Below are positions 1 to 9,021 of a stretch of DNA of 64,000 nt, in pieces. Source of the DNA: Snodgrassella sp945267035. Lineage in GTDB: Bacteria > Pseudomonadota > Gammaproteobacteria > Burkholderiales > Neisseriaceae. Both the position numbers and the translations under genes were made by a program. The stretch is from the NCBI RefSeq assembly GCF_026535915.1, contig NZ_JAFNPF010000001.1:62001-126000 (forward strand), in the 5' to 3' direction. Each line of letters opens with the position of its first letter. Position 1 is the first letter of the stretch. Below the pieces are notes generated by a model that did not search any database, was not told the DNA's origin, and worked only from the letters and a program-made list of their open reading frames with translations.

Positions 1-2
1 CG

Positions 3-122
3 TCACAGTCAATTATTGTCTATTGTTTTCCTTTATTGTGCTTTACCGGCGCCGTCTTTGCTGAGCAGCCAACTTTAACTGTCTATAGTTATAACCCTTT
101 TATGTCACAGTGGGGTCCCTAA
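3..122 (+). pseudogene. thiB: Remnant of thiamine ABC transporter substrate-binding protein (N-terminus only)
   Basis: The frame starting at base 3 reads a hydrophobic signal-peptide core ending in AVFA, then EQPTLTVYSYNPFMSQWGP and a stop at 120-122. That is the signal peptide, cleavage site and first beta strand of periplasmic thiamine-binding protein ThiB/TbpA, whose mature end reads LTVYTYDSFAADWGPG in E. coli (recalled from the family). The reading frame is then lost and nothing ThiB-like follows. The 5' end lies outside the window. Bases 123-332 hold no further gene signal, only the upstream region of the next gene. Confidence 0.6.
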
Positions 123-332
123 GAAGCGATCAAAATGATTGTAATAAAATGCCCAATGTAATACTGGTAAATTGATAAATTGTCTACGAATGCATAGCCT
201 AAGATTTAATTATTGATGAATAGCATTCATAAACCCTCGTAAACGGCGGTACTTAATCTCTGACCAAACAAGCAGTATGCTGTAAAGGCAAATTTATTGT
301 TCGCTAGCAGCACACAGTACAGGAGATTTTGT

Positions 333-1319
333 ATGCAAAAGCGTTATTTAGGCAAAAGTGGCTTAGCTGTTTCAGCTTTAGGTATGGGGTGCATGAGCTT
401 AAGCTACGGATATGGACCGCCGATCAATGCTGAACAAGGCATTGAATTAATACGCTCAGCGGTTGCACAAGGGGTGACCATGTTCGATACCGCAGAAGTT
501 TATGGACCCTATTTGAATGAGGAATTAGTAGGGACAGCGCTCAAGCCATATCGTCATCAAGTCGTGATCGCCACCAAATTTGGGATTTCGATTAATGAGA
601 ATAACCAGCAAATTTTAAATAGTCGACCGGAACATATTCGTCAGGCTGTTGACGGCTCCTTACGCCGATTACAAACTGATGTGATTGATTTACTTTATCA
701 GCATCGGGTAGATCCGCAAGTTCCGATTGAAGATGTAGCTGGAACAGTTAAGGAGCTCATCAATGCAGGAAAAGTGCGCTATTTTGGCTTGTCTGAAGCC
801 GGTGCCGATACCATCCGGCGTGCTCATGCCGTCCAACCTTTGGCTGCCGTCCAAAGCGAGTATTCGATGTGGTGGCGCGAACCTGAAGAAAAAATCCTGC
901 CCTTATTGCAAGAGCTCGGAATTGGGCTGGTGGCGTTTAGTCCACTGGGAAAAGGCTTTCTCACCGGAAGTATTGATGCCAATACTACCTTTGCCGAAAA
1001 TGATTTCAGACGTCAGGTGCCACGCTTTGCACCGGCTGCCTTGAAGGCAAATCAGAGTTTAGCTCAGTTGTTGCAATCATTAGCTGCCAAATATCAGGCC
1101 ACTGCTGCACAAATTTCTCTGGCCTGGCTATTGGGGCAAAAACCGTGGATCGTTCCGATTCCTGCGACCACCAAATTGCATCGTCTGAAAGAGAATCTGG
1201 CTGCAACCACTCTCAAACTGACACCGACGGACATCAGCGAAATGAATCAGGCACTGGCACAAGTGCAAATTGTCGGTGAGCGCTATCCTGCTGAATTACA
1301 AGCACGAGTTGGTCGCTAG
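333..1319 (+). CDS. Aldo/keto reductase
   Basis: NAD(P)H-dependent oxidoreductase of the aldo/keto reductase superfamily, a soluble (alpha/beta)8 barrel of 328 residues. The catalytic tetrad is visible: Asp52 and Tyr57 in FDTAEVYG, Lys82 in ATKFG and His124 in LYQHRVDP. The C-terminal cofactor region has IVPIPATTKLHRLKEN. The ATG at 333 is preferred over an upstream in-frame TTG at 297 because AGGAGA (321-326) lies just before it and family members begin near MQKRYLGKSGL. It resembles the plant-auxin/YakC-like subgroup that reduces small aldehydes; the substrate cannot be told from sequence. It converges on a LysR gene with only 12 bases between the stops. Confidence 0.92.
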   Translation: MQKRYLGKSGLAVSALGMGCMSLSYGYGPPINAEQGIELIRSAVAQGVTMFDTAEVYGPYLNEELVGTALKPYRHQVVIATKFGISINENNQQILNSRPEHIRQAVDGSLRRLQTDVIDLLYQHRVDPQVPIEDVAGTVKELINAGKVRYFGLSEAGADTIRRAHAVQPLAAVQSEYSMWWREPEEKILPLLQELGIGLVAFSPLGKGFLTGSIDANTTFAENDFRRQVPRFAPAALKANQSLAQLLQSLAAKYQATAAQISLAWLLGQKPWIVPIPATTKLHRLKENLAATTLKLTPTDISEMNQALAQVQIVGERYPAELQARVGR

Positions 1320-1331
1320 AGATTGCTTTAA

Positions 1332-2225
1332 TTAAAATGGCATACGCAGTGCCGATAGCAGCAACCGAAACGCCTGCGTATGCTGTTTTCTGCTAGGGTA
1401 ATATAAATAATAACCCGGAAAAGATGGACTCCATTGCTCAAGCACGCTCACCAGCTTGCCGGATGCCAGCTCTGGTGCCACCATGTCTTCAGGAAAGCAG
1501 CTAATACCCAATCCCGCCAATACCGCATTCTTACGCAGTCCTATATGGTTTAGAATCAGTTGTCCACCTAACTTAACACGGAATAATTTTCCTGCCTGTT
1601 CAAATTCCCATTGATATATGCCACCGGCACTGGGTAAGCGCAAATTAATGCATTGATGATGCTGTAATTCTGTTGGATGAGTGGGCAGACCATGACTGGC
1701 AAAATAAGCCGGCGTCGCCACAACAACCATACGCATTTCATCGCTGATTTGCACCGCCACCATATCCTTTTCAATACTTTCTCCCAATCTGACACCAGCA
1801 TCAAAGCCATGACGCACAATGTCGACAAAATGATTGTCGATAACCAACTCCAGATTAATTTGTGGGTATGTTTTGAGAAAACACTCCAGCTTAGGCCACA
1901 AAACATAACACGCCGCATGTTCCCCAACCGATAAGCGAATATGCCCGCTGACCACACCGTTACGATCAAGCAGATATTGCAAGGTCTGCTCCAATTCATT
2001 CAGGCGCGGTTCCAGTCTGGCAATGATCTGGGCGCCCACATCTGTCACGGCAACACTGCGTGTCGTGCGGATTAAAAGCCGTGTTTGCAATTTCTGTTCC
2101 AATACCTTGATGGAATGGCTCAGGGCAGATTGCGTTACGCCAAGTTTTCCCGCGGCCTTGGTAAAACTCTTTTCTCTGGCTACCGCAAAAAAACACAGCA
2201 ATTCATTGAAGTTTTCTTTTAACAC
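1332..2225 (-). CDS. LysR-family transcriptional regulator
   Basis: A 297-residue DNA-binding regulator. Residues about 5-65 form the winged helix-turn-helix typical of LysR proteins (FFAVAREKSFTKAAGKLGV, then TQSALSHSIKVLEQKLQTRL), followed by a periplasmic-binding-protein-like effector domain to the C-terminus. The effector part (QISDEMRMVVVATPAYF, GISCFPEDMVAPELASGKL) resembles the large group of regulators that control neighbouring oxidoreductases. It is convergent with the aldo/keto reductase gene rather than divergent, so whether it controls that gene is unclear. The ligand is unknown. Confidence 0.93.
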   Translation of the reverse strand: MLKENFNELLCFFAVAREKSFTKAAGKLGVTQSALSHSIKVLEQKLQTRLLIRTTRSVAVTDVGAQIIARLEPRLNELEQTLQYLLDRNGVVSGHIRLSVGEHAACYVLWPKLECFLKTYPQINLELVIDNHFVDIVRHGFDAGVRLGESIEKDMVAVQISDEMRMVVVATPAYFASHGLPTHPTELQHHQCINLRLPSAGGIYQWEFEQAGKLFRVKLGGQLILNHIGLRKNAVLAGLGISCFPEDMVAPELASGKLVSVLEQWSPSFPGYYLYYPSRKQHTQAFRLLLSALRMPF

Positions 2226-2380
2226 TGGCTATCTTCCTGTTAAATTTGGCATTTAAAAATGCATGGTCAACCAAAAAATCATCGATTTCACTCGCGTTTT
2301 CGTTGCTGACTTTTATCCACGAATTAATATTTGCCGACTCTTCTATGGCATAAAGTCACAGTTCACCCGTAAAATCCGTG

Positions 2381-2412
2381 TACAATATAACTGTAGCCTG
2401 CTTTAGCAGGCT
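2381..2412 (+). promoter_or_regulatory. Possible promoter -10 and short leader hairpin before mgtE
   Basis: A TACAAT hexamer at 2381-2386 is followed by a short palindrome, AGCCTGCT-TT-AGCAGGCT (2395-2412), about 100 bases before the mgtE start. The hairpin could be the 5' end of the mgtE transcript or a leader element. It does not look like a complete M-box magnesium riboswitch, and I saw no matching -35 at good spacing. The rest of 2226-2513 shows no gene. Confidence 0.3.
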
Positions 2413-2513
2413 TTAATTTATCTTTAAAAACCTATCTTACCTCGGAGTATACGCTTCGCAGGCGCAGCAATAACCTTGCCTTTAGTGCAAAAAATGGTCA
2501 GGACACAATTACA

Positions 2514-3947
2514 ATGGATAGCCATAGCAACGCTAGCGAGCTGGAACGACAACACCTAGATACCGATCATATCTGTGAATTGGTGGCAACATTATTGCCA
2601 GCTGCTGAATATATTCATTCACCTAGTCAGTCTTTCCTGCAGACAACAGAGCAGGAAGAGGCCATGGCCGAACTTCTGACCACCTTGCACGATCTGCATC
2701 CCGCAGATATGGCGACATTGCTAGAATCTTTACCATTAGAAGAACGTATGCTGGTGTGGAAACTGGCGACACCCACCGAAGATGGTGAAGTCTTACTGGA
2801 AGTATCCGATCCAGTGCGTGAAACCCTGATCGATAACATGGAACAGCAGGAGTTGCTGGCTGCGGTTGATGATCTGGATGCAGACGAATTGGCCGAGCTG
2901 GCGCCCGATTTACCAAAACAGGTGGTGTATGAAGCTCTCAGCAGCCGGGATGAAGAAGAGCGGGCACAAATAGCGGCGGCAATGTCGTTCGAAGATGATC
3001 AGGTGGGTGCCTTAATGGACTTCGAACTGGTCAGTATCCGTGCCGATGTGAGTTGTGAAGTTGTACTGCGGTATTTACGCCGGTTTGAACGCCTGCCCGA
3101 CCACACCGATAAAATTTTTGTCGTTGATGATCAGGATGTGCTCAAAGGGGTGTTGCCGATCCGTAGCTTGTTGGTAGCGGATCCAGAATCAGAGGTTTCA
3201 CAAGTGATGGCCGATGACGTGGTTACCTTTCGGCCTGAAGACGATGTCGAAGAAGCAGCGGCTGCATTTGAGCGCTATGACTTAGTGACCGCGCCAGTCG
3301 TCGATGATAATCGCAAACTGATCGGGCGCATTACCGTAGATGAAATGGTGGATGTTATCCGTGAAGAATCCGAAGCCGATATGTTGAATATGGCCGGTTT
3401 ACGCGAAGAAGAAGATTTGTTTGCCCCGATCATCGATTCAGTTAAAAACCGCTGGATTTGGCTGGCTGTCAATCTGTGTACTGCCTTTCTGGCCAGCCGC
3501 GTGATCGGCATGTTCGAACATTCCATCGAAAAAATTGTTGCCCTAGCTACGTTGATGCCTATTGTAGCGGGTATAGGTGGCAACTCAGGCAATCAAACCA
3601 TCACCATGATTGTGCGTGCCATGACTTCTGGGCAAATCAGCAACAGTCAGGCTCGGCGATTACTGCGCAAAGAGCAAGGCGTTGCACTAGTCAATGGTCT
3701 TATTTGGGGATCAGTCATGGGTTTGCTATCGTATTTTCTTTACCATAACCTGGGCATAGGCTTAGTGATGGTGGCAGCCATGACTTTAAATCTATTACTT
3801 GCCGCCACAGTTGGCGTATTAATTCCAGTATTAATGCAAAAATCAGGGCGTGATCCAGCACTGGGCAGCAGCGTTCTGATAACCGCGGTAACCGATTCGG
3901 GCGGATTCTTTATTTTCCTCGGTCTGGCTACCCTGTTTTTACTCTAA
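2514..3947 (+). CDS. mgtE: Magnesium transporter MgtE
   Basis: A 477-residue inner-membrane Mg2+ channel/transporter. The architecture is complete. Residues about 45-155 form the acidic MgtE N-domain (LHDLHPADMATLLESLP). Two CBS domains follow, at about 160-230 and 230-290 (PIRSLLVADPESEVSQVM, TAPVVDDNRKLIGRITVDE). The five-helix membrane domain spans about 315-477, with the pore-family motif PIVAGIGGNSGNQ. In the family, Mg2+ bound between the N and CBS domains closes the pore. The length matches the family (about 450-480). prmC follows after a short gap and may be co-transcribed. Confidence 0.95.
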   Translation: MDSHSNASELERQHLDTDHICELVATLLPAAEYIHSPSQSFLQTTEQEEAMAELLTTLHDLHPADMATLLESLPLEERMLVWKLATPTEDGEVLLEVSDPVRETLIDNMEQQELLAAVDDLDADELAELAPDLPKQVVYEALSSRDEEERAQIAAAMSFEDDQVGALMDFELVSIRADVSCEVVLRYLRRFERLPDHTDKIFVVDDQDVLKGVLPIRSLLVADPESEVSQVMADDVVTFRPEDDVEEAAAAFERYDLVTAPVVDDNRKLIGRITVDEMVDVIREESEADMLNMAGLREEEDLFAPIIDSVKNRWIWLAVNLCTAFLASRVIGMFEHSIEKIVALATLMPIVAGIGGNSGNQTITMIVRAMTSGQISNSQARRLLRKEQGVALVNGLIWGSVMGLLSYFLYHNLGIGLVMVAAMTLNLLLAATVGVLIPVLMQKSGRDPALGSSVLITAVTDSGGFFIFLGLATLFLL

Positions 3948-3968
3948 CTGCGCCAACGGATGTTTATC

Positions 3969-4808
3969 ATGACCCAAGAAAAACCAACCACGATCAGTCT
4001 TTGGCTACAACGCAGTGGTTTGAATAGGCTGGAGGCGCGACTACTACTGCAACACATTTTGTCTCTTAGTCATGCCGACATCATCGCGCATGGTCAGCGT
4101 CAGCTTACCATACAGCAACAAAATCTCTTGGATCAGCTAGCTGCCCGAAGACTAGCTGGTGAGCCAATGGCTTATTTGCTGGGCTGGAGAGAATTTTATG
4201 GTCGGCGTTTTAACGTGTCAGAAGCAGTTCTGATACCTCGCCCAGAAACAGAACACTTGGTGGAAGCAGCCTTAACACGTCTACCACCACAAGGTCGTAT
4301 CTGGGATTTAGGCACCGGTAGTGGTGCCATTGCGATCACCCTAGCTTGTGAAAGACCCGACGCCGAAGTGTGGGCTGCCGATATTAGTGCGGCTGCCTTA
4401 ACTGTGGCCAGAGAAAACGCCATTGCCCTACAGGCTAAGGTAATTTTTGGTCAGGGTTCATGGTATCAGGCTCAACCACAACCATTAGCACACAGCGTGG
4501 ATATCATCGTTTCTAATCCACCTTATATTGCTGCGGACGACACCCATTTAATGCAAGGTGATCTGCGCTTTGAACCCAAGCACGCCCTGACCGATCATGA
4601 CAATGGCTTGAGCGCGTTGACATCCCTCATAACCGGTGCATCCACATTTCTGCGTCACCAAGGCTGGATAATGCTTGAACATGGCTATGATCAGGGGCAA
4701 GCTGTGCGCCACACCTTAGCCCAAAATGGTTTTGTACAAATACAAACGCAGCCAGATTTGGCTGGATTGGATCGGGTCACTCTTGGGCAATGGGTAGCAA
4801 CGGCATAA
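3969..4808 (+). CDS. prmC: Peptide chain release factor N5-glutamine methyltransferase
   Basis: Methylates the glutamine of the GGQ motif in RF1 and RF2, using SAM. The N-terminal helical domain (ARRLAGEPMAYLLGWREFYG) contacts the release factor. The Rossmann methyltransferase domain has the SAM motif DLGTGSGAIAI and the signature NPPY at residues 183-186. The length (279 aa) is normal for PrmC/HemK. The ATG at 3969 is favoured because ACGGA sits at 3956-3960; an ATG at 3960 would add three residues. It lies 21 bases after mgtE and ends at a strong hairpin. Confidence 0.93.
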   Translation: MTQEKPTTISLWLQRSGLNRLEARLLLQHILSLSHADIIAHGQRQLTIQQQNLLDQLAARRLAGEPMAYLLGWREFYGRRFNVSEAVLIPRPETEHLVEAALTRLPPQGRIWDLGTGSGAIAITLACERPDAEVWAADISAAALTVARENAIALQAKVIFGQGSWYQAQPQPLAHSVDIIVSNPPYIAADDTHLMQGDLRFEPKHALTDHDNGLSALTSLITGASTFLRHQGWIMLEHGYDQGQAVRHTLAQNGFVQIQTQPDLAGLDRVTLGQWVATA

Positions 4809-4825
4809 ATGGTAAGGGGAAAAAT

Positions 4826-4868
4826 AGCAAAAACCGCTGCCGAATAGGTCGAGCAAGCGGTTTTTGCT
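4826..4868. terminator. Bidirectional hairpin terminator between prmC and the M50-like gene
   Basis: GCAAAAACCGCT at 4827-4838 pairs perfectly with AGCGGTTTTTGC at 4856-4867, with an extra A-T pair outside. The stem has A/T-rich outer ends, so it gives a U-tract in either direction between two convergent genes. Confidence 0.85.
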
Positions 4869-4898
4869 GTGTATAAAACTCTGATGCAACAGCCATCA

Positions 4899-5552
4899 TT
4901 ACATAAAAATTGATATTAAAGCTTGGCACATTCGCAAAATGAGTTCAAGAAACGGCTCAATGAAATAGGCGAGCAGACCGGTAGCCATCAGCAACAAAAT
5001 AATCCAAGTTCCATAGGGTTCCAGCTTACGATATTGCATAGATGCACGTGCCGGTAAAAAGGTATCGATAAAACGTGCCCCATCTAGTGGCGGAATAGGG
5101 ATTAAATTTAAAACACAGAAAACGGCATTAAATTTAATGCCCATCATGGACATGATGCTTAACGGTTCCTGAAAATATTCTGGAATCCAAAAGCTGATAA
5201 CATACATCATTGACCAAGCTAGACACATTAACAGACTGGTTAACGGCCCAGATATTGCCACCATGCGTATGCCCATTCGTACATCTCGAAATTTACGAGA
5301 ATTAATCGGCATCGACTTGCCCCAGCCAAAAATATACTGACCATTGGATATTAAAAACATAATCAGTGGCAAAATAATTGTTCCAATCAGGTCGATATGC
5401 TTGAGCGGATTGAGGGTTAATCGTCCCATCGTTTCAGCAGTGTCATCACCGTAATATCGTGCAACATAGCCAGACGCGACCAACGTTAGCGTAATCGCCG
5501 ATAAAATGGGTATAATCGCCAGAAACACTAAGCCGATTTCAAAATTCTCCAA
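4899..5552 (-). CDS. Site-2-protease-like (M50 family) membrane protein lacking the HEXXH motif
   Basis: A 217-residue multi-pass membrane protein with the overall layout of the M50 site-2 protease family. GYVARYYGDDTAETMGRLTLNP, cited here only as its conserved ends GYVARYYGD and MGRLTLNP, is followed by KHIDLIGTIILP. FGWGKSMPIN comes next, then the C-terminal NLIPIPPLDGARF, which carries the third zinc ligand Asp. Family members have HEXXH directly before GYVA. Here that stretch reads AITLTLVASGYVA: both zinc histidines and the catalytic Glu are missing, and the Asn of GPxxNL is Ser (GPLTSLLM). The frame is intact, so this looks like a pseudoprotease kept for a non-catalytic role or an early stage of loss. 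It sits upstream of the terminator shared with prmC. Confidence 0.85.
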   Translation of the reverse strand: MENFEIGLVFLAIIPILSAITLTLVASGYVARYYGDDTAETMGRLTLNPLKHIDLIGTIILPLIMFLISNGQYIFGWGKSMPINSRKFRDVRMGIRMVAISGPLTSLLMCLAWSMMYVISFWIPEYFQEPLSIMSMMGIKFNAVFCVLNLIPIPPLDGARFIDTFLPARASMQYRKLEPYGTWIILLLMATGLLAYFIEPFLELILRMCQALISIFM

Positions 5553-5614
5553 TGTGCTTTCCTTTAAAGATTACAAATTTTTCATCAGAACCAGATATAG
5601 TACCAGTTTGCCAT

Positions 5615-6235
5615 TTATAATCCAAGCAAACTGATGTCTCCCTTACCTGCGCGTATCAGTTCAATTCCATCTGTCATATCCACCACCGTCGTCGGGTCTG
5701 TACCACACCAACCGCCATCAATCACCAGATCTACTGCATGCTCAAGTTGATCACGGATTTCATATGGGTCGGTTAATGGTTCATCTTCATGCGGCAGCAT
5801 CAGTGTGCACGACAACATCGGTTCGCCTAGATTCTGTAACAGAGCTAACGCAATACGATTATCCGGTACGCGTAAGCCAATGGTTTTGCGTTTCGGATGC
5901 AGCGTGCGCGCCGGTACCTCTTTAGTGGCTTGCAAAATAAAAGTATAACTACCCGGAGTAGAAGATTTCAGCAACCGGAACTGACTGTTATCCACTTTGG
6001 CGTAAATACCAAGCTGGCTCAGATCATGACACATCAACGTCAGATGGTGTTTCTGATCAATACCGCGGATACGCAGAATCCGTTCCATTGCCTCCTTATT
6101 ACCTAGTTGACAGCCCAACGCATAACAGGAATCAGTTGGATAAACAACCACACCACCATGGCGTATGATATCCGCAGCCTGCACAATCAATCGTTCCTGC
6201 GGATTGTCAGGATGAATAGCAAAAAACTGAGCCAT
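5615..6235 (-). CDS. yciO: YciO-type Sua5/YrdC domain protein
   Basis: A 206-residue single-domain YrdC-fold protein, the same length as E. coli YciO. The nucleotide/RNA-binding fold signature is seen in VVVYPTDSCYALGCQL near the N-terminus, with KHHLTLMCHDLSQL and KTIGLRVPDN following. YrdC/Sua5 proteins make threonylcarbamoyl-AMP for tRNA t6A; YciO is a paralogue whose cellular role is less certain. It is transcribed with, or just before, the M50-like gene, separated by about 60 bases. Confidence 0.9.
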   Translation of the reverse strand: MAQFFAIHPDNPQERLIVQAADIIRHGGVVVYPTDSCYALGCQLGNKEAMERILRIRGIDQKHHLTLMCHDLSQLGIYAKVDNSQFRLLKSSTPGSYTFILQATKEVPARTLHPKRKTIGLRVPDNRIALALLQNLGEPMLSCTLMLPHEDEPLTDPYEIRDQLEHAVDLVIDGGWCGTDPTTVVDMTDGIELIRAGKGDISLLGL

Positions 6236-6260
6236 ACTCGTCTTCCTTATTTCACATTTA

Positions 6261-6677
6261 TTACAATATAAAATCCCGGATGGATAATCTTGCTTTGCGA
6301 AAATTTTGCGTCAGCAAGATACCATTTTGCCTTAATCTTATCGACCTTCCATCGACAAAGTCTTTGGCAAAGGTGCGCTGAAAAGTTAAATAACGAACTA
6401 ACAATAATAATCCCGCCCAAAATGTTGTTGCAATCATCAATAGTAGAAAACTGATGGACGGATTGTATAAAGGTCCACCAATAATCGCGCCAAGGACGAC
6501 ATTACCCACCTGATCTATAGCCGAAATAGGTGCCAGTGATCCTTTACCTGATAGGTTGATGTATAACAATAGGATACAAAATGCCGCAAGCATCTTAGTA
6601 ATGATGTTAATGTAAATTGAGCTTATGCAATTCCTTTGCCGGCTTCCAAAATATTGAACTGCATACAAAGCAAGCAT
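6261..6677 (-). pseudogene. Truncated DUF421 (YetF-like) membrane protein, inverted second copy
   Basis: An open frame of 138 codons that matches the N-terminal membrane half of the DUF421 gene at 13249-13897 almost residue for residue, from YINIITKM to RLSIRDFI. It then stops within two codons, so the conserved cytoplasmic domain is missing. The match breaks off at GATTTTAT just before the yciO upstream region. The first 16 or so residues (MLALYAVQYFGSRQRN) do not match the other copy and probably come from fusion to unrelated DNA. Intact DUF421 proteins have about 210-230 residues. This is a partial duplicate. Confidence 0.75.
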
Positions 6678-6716
6678 TAAAGATATTGAGTAACTATTAT
6701 ACCTAAACAGGTGCAG

Positions 6717-6902
6717 ATGGATGTGTTTAGTAATAATAAAGCTAGATTAATTTTATTTTTGTTAGCTGTTTGTTTCCAACACTTAGGGCTAGGCATACAA
6801 GACAAATATCCACCTTTAGTTGGTTTAATTTGCACTTTCACAATGGTTTTATGTTTTGTATGGGTTGTTTATCTTTTTCTGTGGCGGCGAGCTTATTGTT
6901 AA
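6717..6902 (+). CDS. Hypothetical small membrane protein
   Basis: A 61-codon frame with two predicted membrane segments (ARLILFLLAVCFQHLGLG and TMVLCFVWVVYLFLWRR) and an AGGTG at 6709-6713 just before the ATG. No family is recognised. It sits in a disturbed region between relics, so it may be chance or itself a remnant. Bases 6903-7091 show nothing else. Confidence 0.3.
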   Translation: MDVFSNNKARLILFLLAVCFQHLGLGIQDKYPPLVGLICTFTMVLCFVWVVYLFLWRRAYC

Positions 6903-7091
6903 TGGAGAAAAATATCTGACTTATTACGAATCATTGGAATTGGGTCGTGCCCTTATTTCATTGTATTACGGCATTCTCTGTTATGATATGCTCCATTAAT
7001 ACATGTTTTTTACTTTCGTTTTTTATTATTTGGTTTAAGCTGAATTTAACCGCTTAATCATACTGTATTTAATAATACTTAGAAATATTCA

Positions 7092-7272
7092 TTAATCTGT
7101 TTCTTTTCTGGTATGTAAGAAAAAGCCTCTTCCTTTTTTGTTTCTCTTTTTTTCAATATCTATAGCGGTTGTTAAATTCTGATTTTGAGTGTATTGATTC
7201 CATAGTTCTTCCTCTTCCTTGATTATCCACTGTTCTTCTGTGTAGTTTTGCCGTCATAGGTGCGTAAAACCG
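7092..7272 (-). pseudogene. C-terminal relic of an unrecognised protein downstream of the lipoprotein gene
   Basis: Reading down the minus strand directly after the lipoprotein stop, one frame gives VAVLRTYDGK and, after a one-base shift, YTEEQWIIKEEEELWNQY to a stop at 7092-7094. The second part runs on through a charged GRGFFLHT-like tail. The charged, coherent composition across the shift looks like the tail of a real protein. The family is not recognised. Confidence 0.4.
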
Positions 7273-7275
7273 CAA

Positions 7276-7959
7276 CTATTTTTGTTTTTCACTTTTTAAA
7301 CTATCTAAATAATTATCCAGTAGGCTCCCTTGTTTATCTCCCAAATAACGTTTGATAGTAAATAGTGTTTCTCCGGTGGTTCCGTTAATGAGATAATACT
7401 CAACTTTGTTATTATTCAGTGAGTTATATTTATAGCAAATTTCATATAAAGGAAGATTTACATCTTTTTTTTCTTCATATCTTGAAACATAACTAACACG
7501 TTCAACATCCAATAAGTCTATATCATATTCGTTCTTCATTTTTTTTATTAAATCTTCTATCGAAAATTGATACGGCTTGTCATAATCTATTTTCTTGATT
7601 AATTGCCCCGTTTCATTATAACTTTCCCAAATTCCTATGTTGATTTTATAAAATTCTGTTCCAGTTAATAATAAACGATTGGTTTTAAGTGAGAATTTAT
7701 TAAATTTATAATAAGGTGAATTAATATTATTTAATTCTATTTGTACTGCATCATTAAAATATTCAATACTTATTCGTTCCTCTCCTTTTTTTAAATATTT
7801 ATCTTTTCCTGTCGGTGAATATTTTGTATCTATTTCCCAATCTTTATATTTATTTATGTCGAAATATTCCTTTGTATTTTCGTTTAAATTATTTTTTATT
7901 ATTTGACTACTGCAACTGTTTAGTAAAACTAATAAACCTACTACAATCAATTTTTTCAT
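7276..7959 (-). CDS. Putative lipoprotein, possible effector-immunity protein
   Basis: A 227-residue protein with a clear lipoprotein signal: MKKLIVVGLLVLLNSCSS, lipobox LNSC with the lipidated cysteine at residue 16. The mature part is Lys/Asn/Tyr rich, with no recognised domain. It is much more AT-rich than the flanking housekeeping genes, which suggests transfer. On the same strand just upstream lies a decayed reading frame with an HEXXH-type motif. A toxin followed by a small lipoprotein is a usual arrangement for secreted effector/immunity pairs, so an immunity role is inferred from position only. Confidence 0.6.
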   Translation of the reverse strand: MKKLIVVGLLVLLNSCSSQIIKNNLNENTKEYFDINKYKDWEIDTKYSPTGKDKYLKKGEERISIEYFNDAVQIELNNINSPYYKFNKFSLKTNRLLLTGTEFYKINIGIWESYNETGQLIKKIDYDKPYQFSIEDLIKKMKNEYDIDLLDVERVSYVSRYEEKKDVNLPLYEICYKYNSLNNNKVEYYLINGTTGETLFTIKRYLGDKQGSLLDNYLDSLKSEKQK

Positions 7960-8066
7960 TTTTCCGTGTCCGGTATATTAGGGTTAATTATATGCCATTG
8001 CCAATGCCACATACTGTACGCTATATCTCTGTACCGCATAACCTTATTGGCTCAATGTGATTTATC

Positions 8067-8830
8067 CTAATCAGTATTTGGAAAAACATTTTCGTCTAAA
8101 GGAGAGCTATTTCTATGCGTATGCTTCACATTAAATCCATGCAATCCTTCGTGGTTCATGGTACAAAATGTCTTAAAGGAAATAAAATTAAATTTTTTTG
8201 AAAATTTTTCTTCTTACTCCTGCAAAATCAACTGTAATTTCAAATGCAGTTTTCCCATGAATATCATCATGACTATTAGCTCCTAATGGAAAAACGGTAA
8301 AGTAACCCAATCTGTATTCACTGTTAATTGAATTCCCATTAATATCTTCAGCTTCAACTAATAGTTTGAAAATTCTTCAAAAAAATCAGGTGCATCTTGA
8401 TTAATTTTATTTGCGTTGTCAACATATTTTCCGCCGATTTAAATTTTTTATTGGTAGATAAATCTAAATCAATGGGGAAATTTTCAAGTATTGGAATGAT
8501 TAAAGCTTGATAGAATCAGTTGTAAAATATTTTTTCTCTTTATCATTAAATTTCCCTTTTCCGATTTAATATTATTATTATTGACATCCGTCAAAATACT
8601 CATTACCACCAACTTTTCTTCTTTACGTATTTTTTATCATTGTGCAATACCATCATTAGGACTATGCCGTTTAACTGTTTTGTAGTGATTTTTATCAATT
8701 ATTTTATTATTTAAATCAATATTATTTCTGTAATCAGCTAAATTTAAGTGAACAAATCAGAATGGTGCCATATTGCCTATTGTTGAATTGTCATGATTTT
8801 TTATTCTGGTTTGCCGTTATTCTTTTACAA
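8067..8830 (-). pseudogene. Decayed effector-like gene with HEGLH metallopeptidase-type motif
   Basis: Several minus-strand frames join into one protein trace. From about 8830 it reads NMAPF and FVHLNLADYRNNIDLNNK, then pieces such as IPILENFPIDLDLSTNKKF. LGYFTVFPLGANSHDDIHGK continues into FEITVDFAGVRRKIFKK near 8210. After a shift at an A-run it reads FCTMNHEGLHGFNVKHTHR and ends in DENVFPNTD with a stop at 8067-8069. The HEGLH (8139-8153) followed by HTH fits a zinc-peptidase motif. At least three frameshifts and stops make it non-functional. The family is not identified; the position upstream of a lipoprotein suggests a secreted effector. Confidence 0.5.
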
Positions 8831-9021
8831 TAGCCGATGTTTTGCTTAGCAAGCAGCATTATTATGTGATTGACATAAGAGAGCTATTCTAAACACAAGC
8901 CTGTCAAACTGACAGGTAAAATATGCCCATTGCTGATAAAAAAACATGATTGACCGTAAAACGATACAGCCAGCATAAAATGCTGCTGCAAAATTTACAG
9001 AATTTAAAGTGCAAATTCATC

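Noticed and set aside
2381..2513. M-box magnesium riboswitch before mgtE
   Set aside because: Only one short palindrome is seen in about 130 bases; the multi-stem M-box core was not found.
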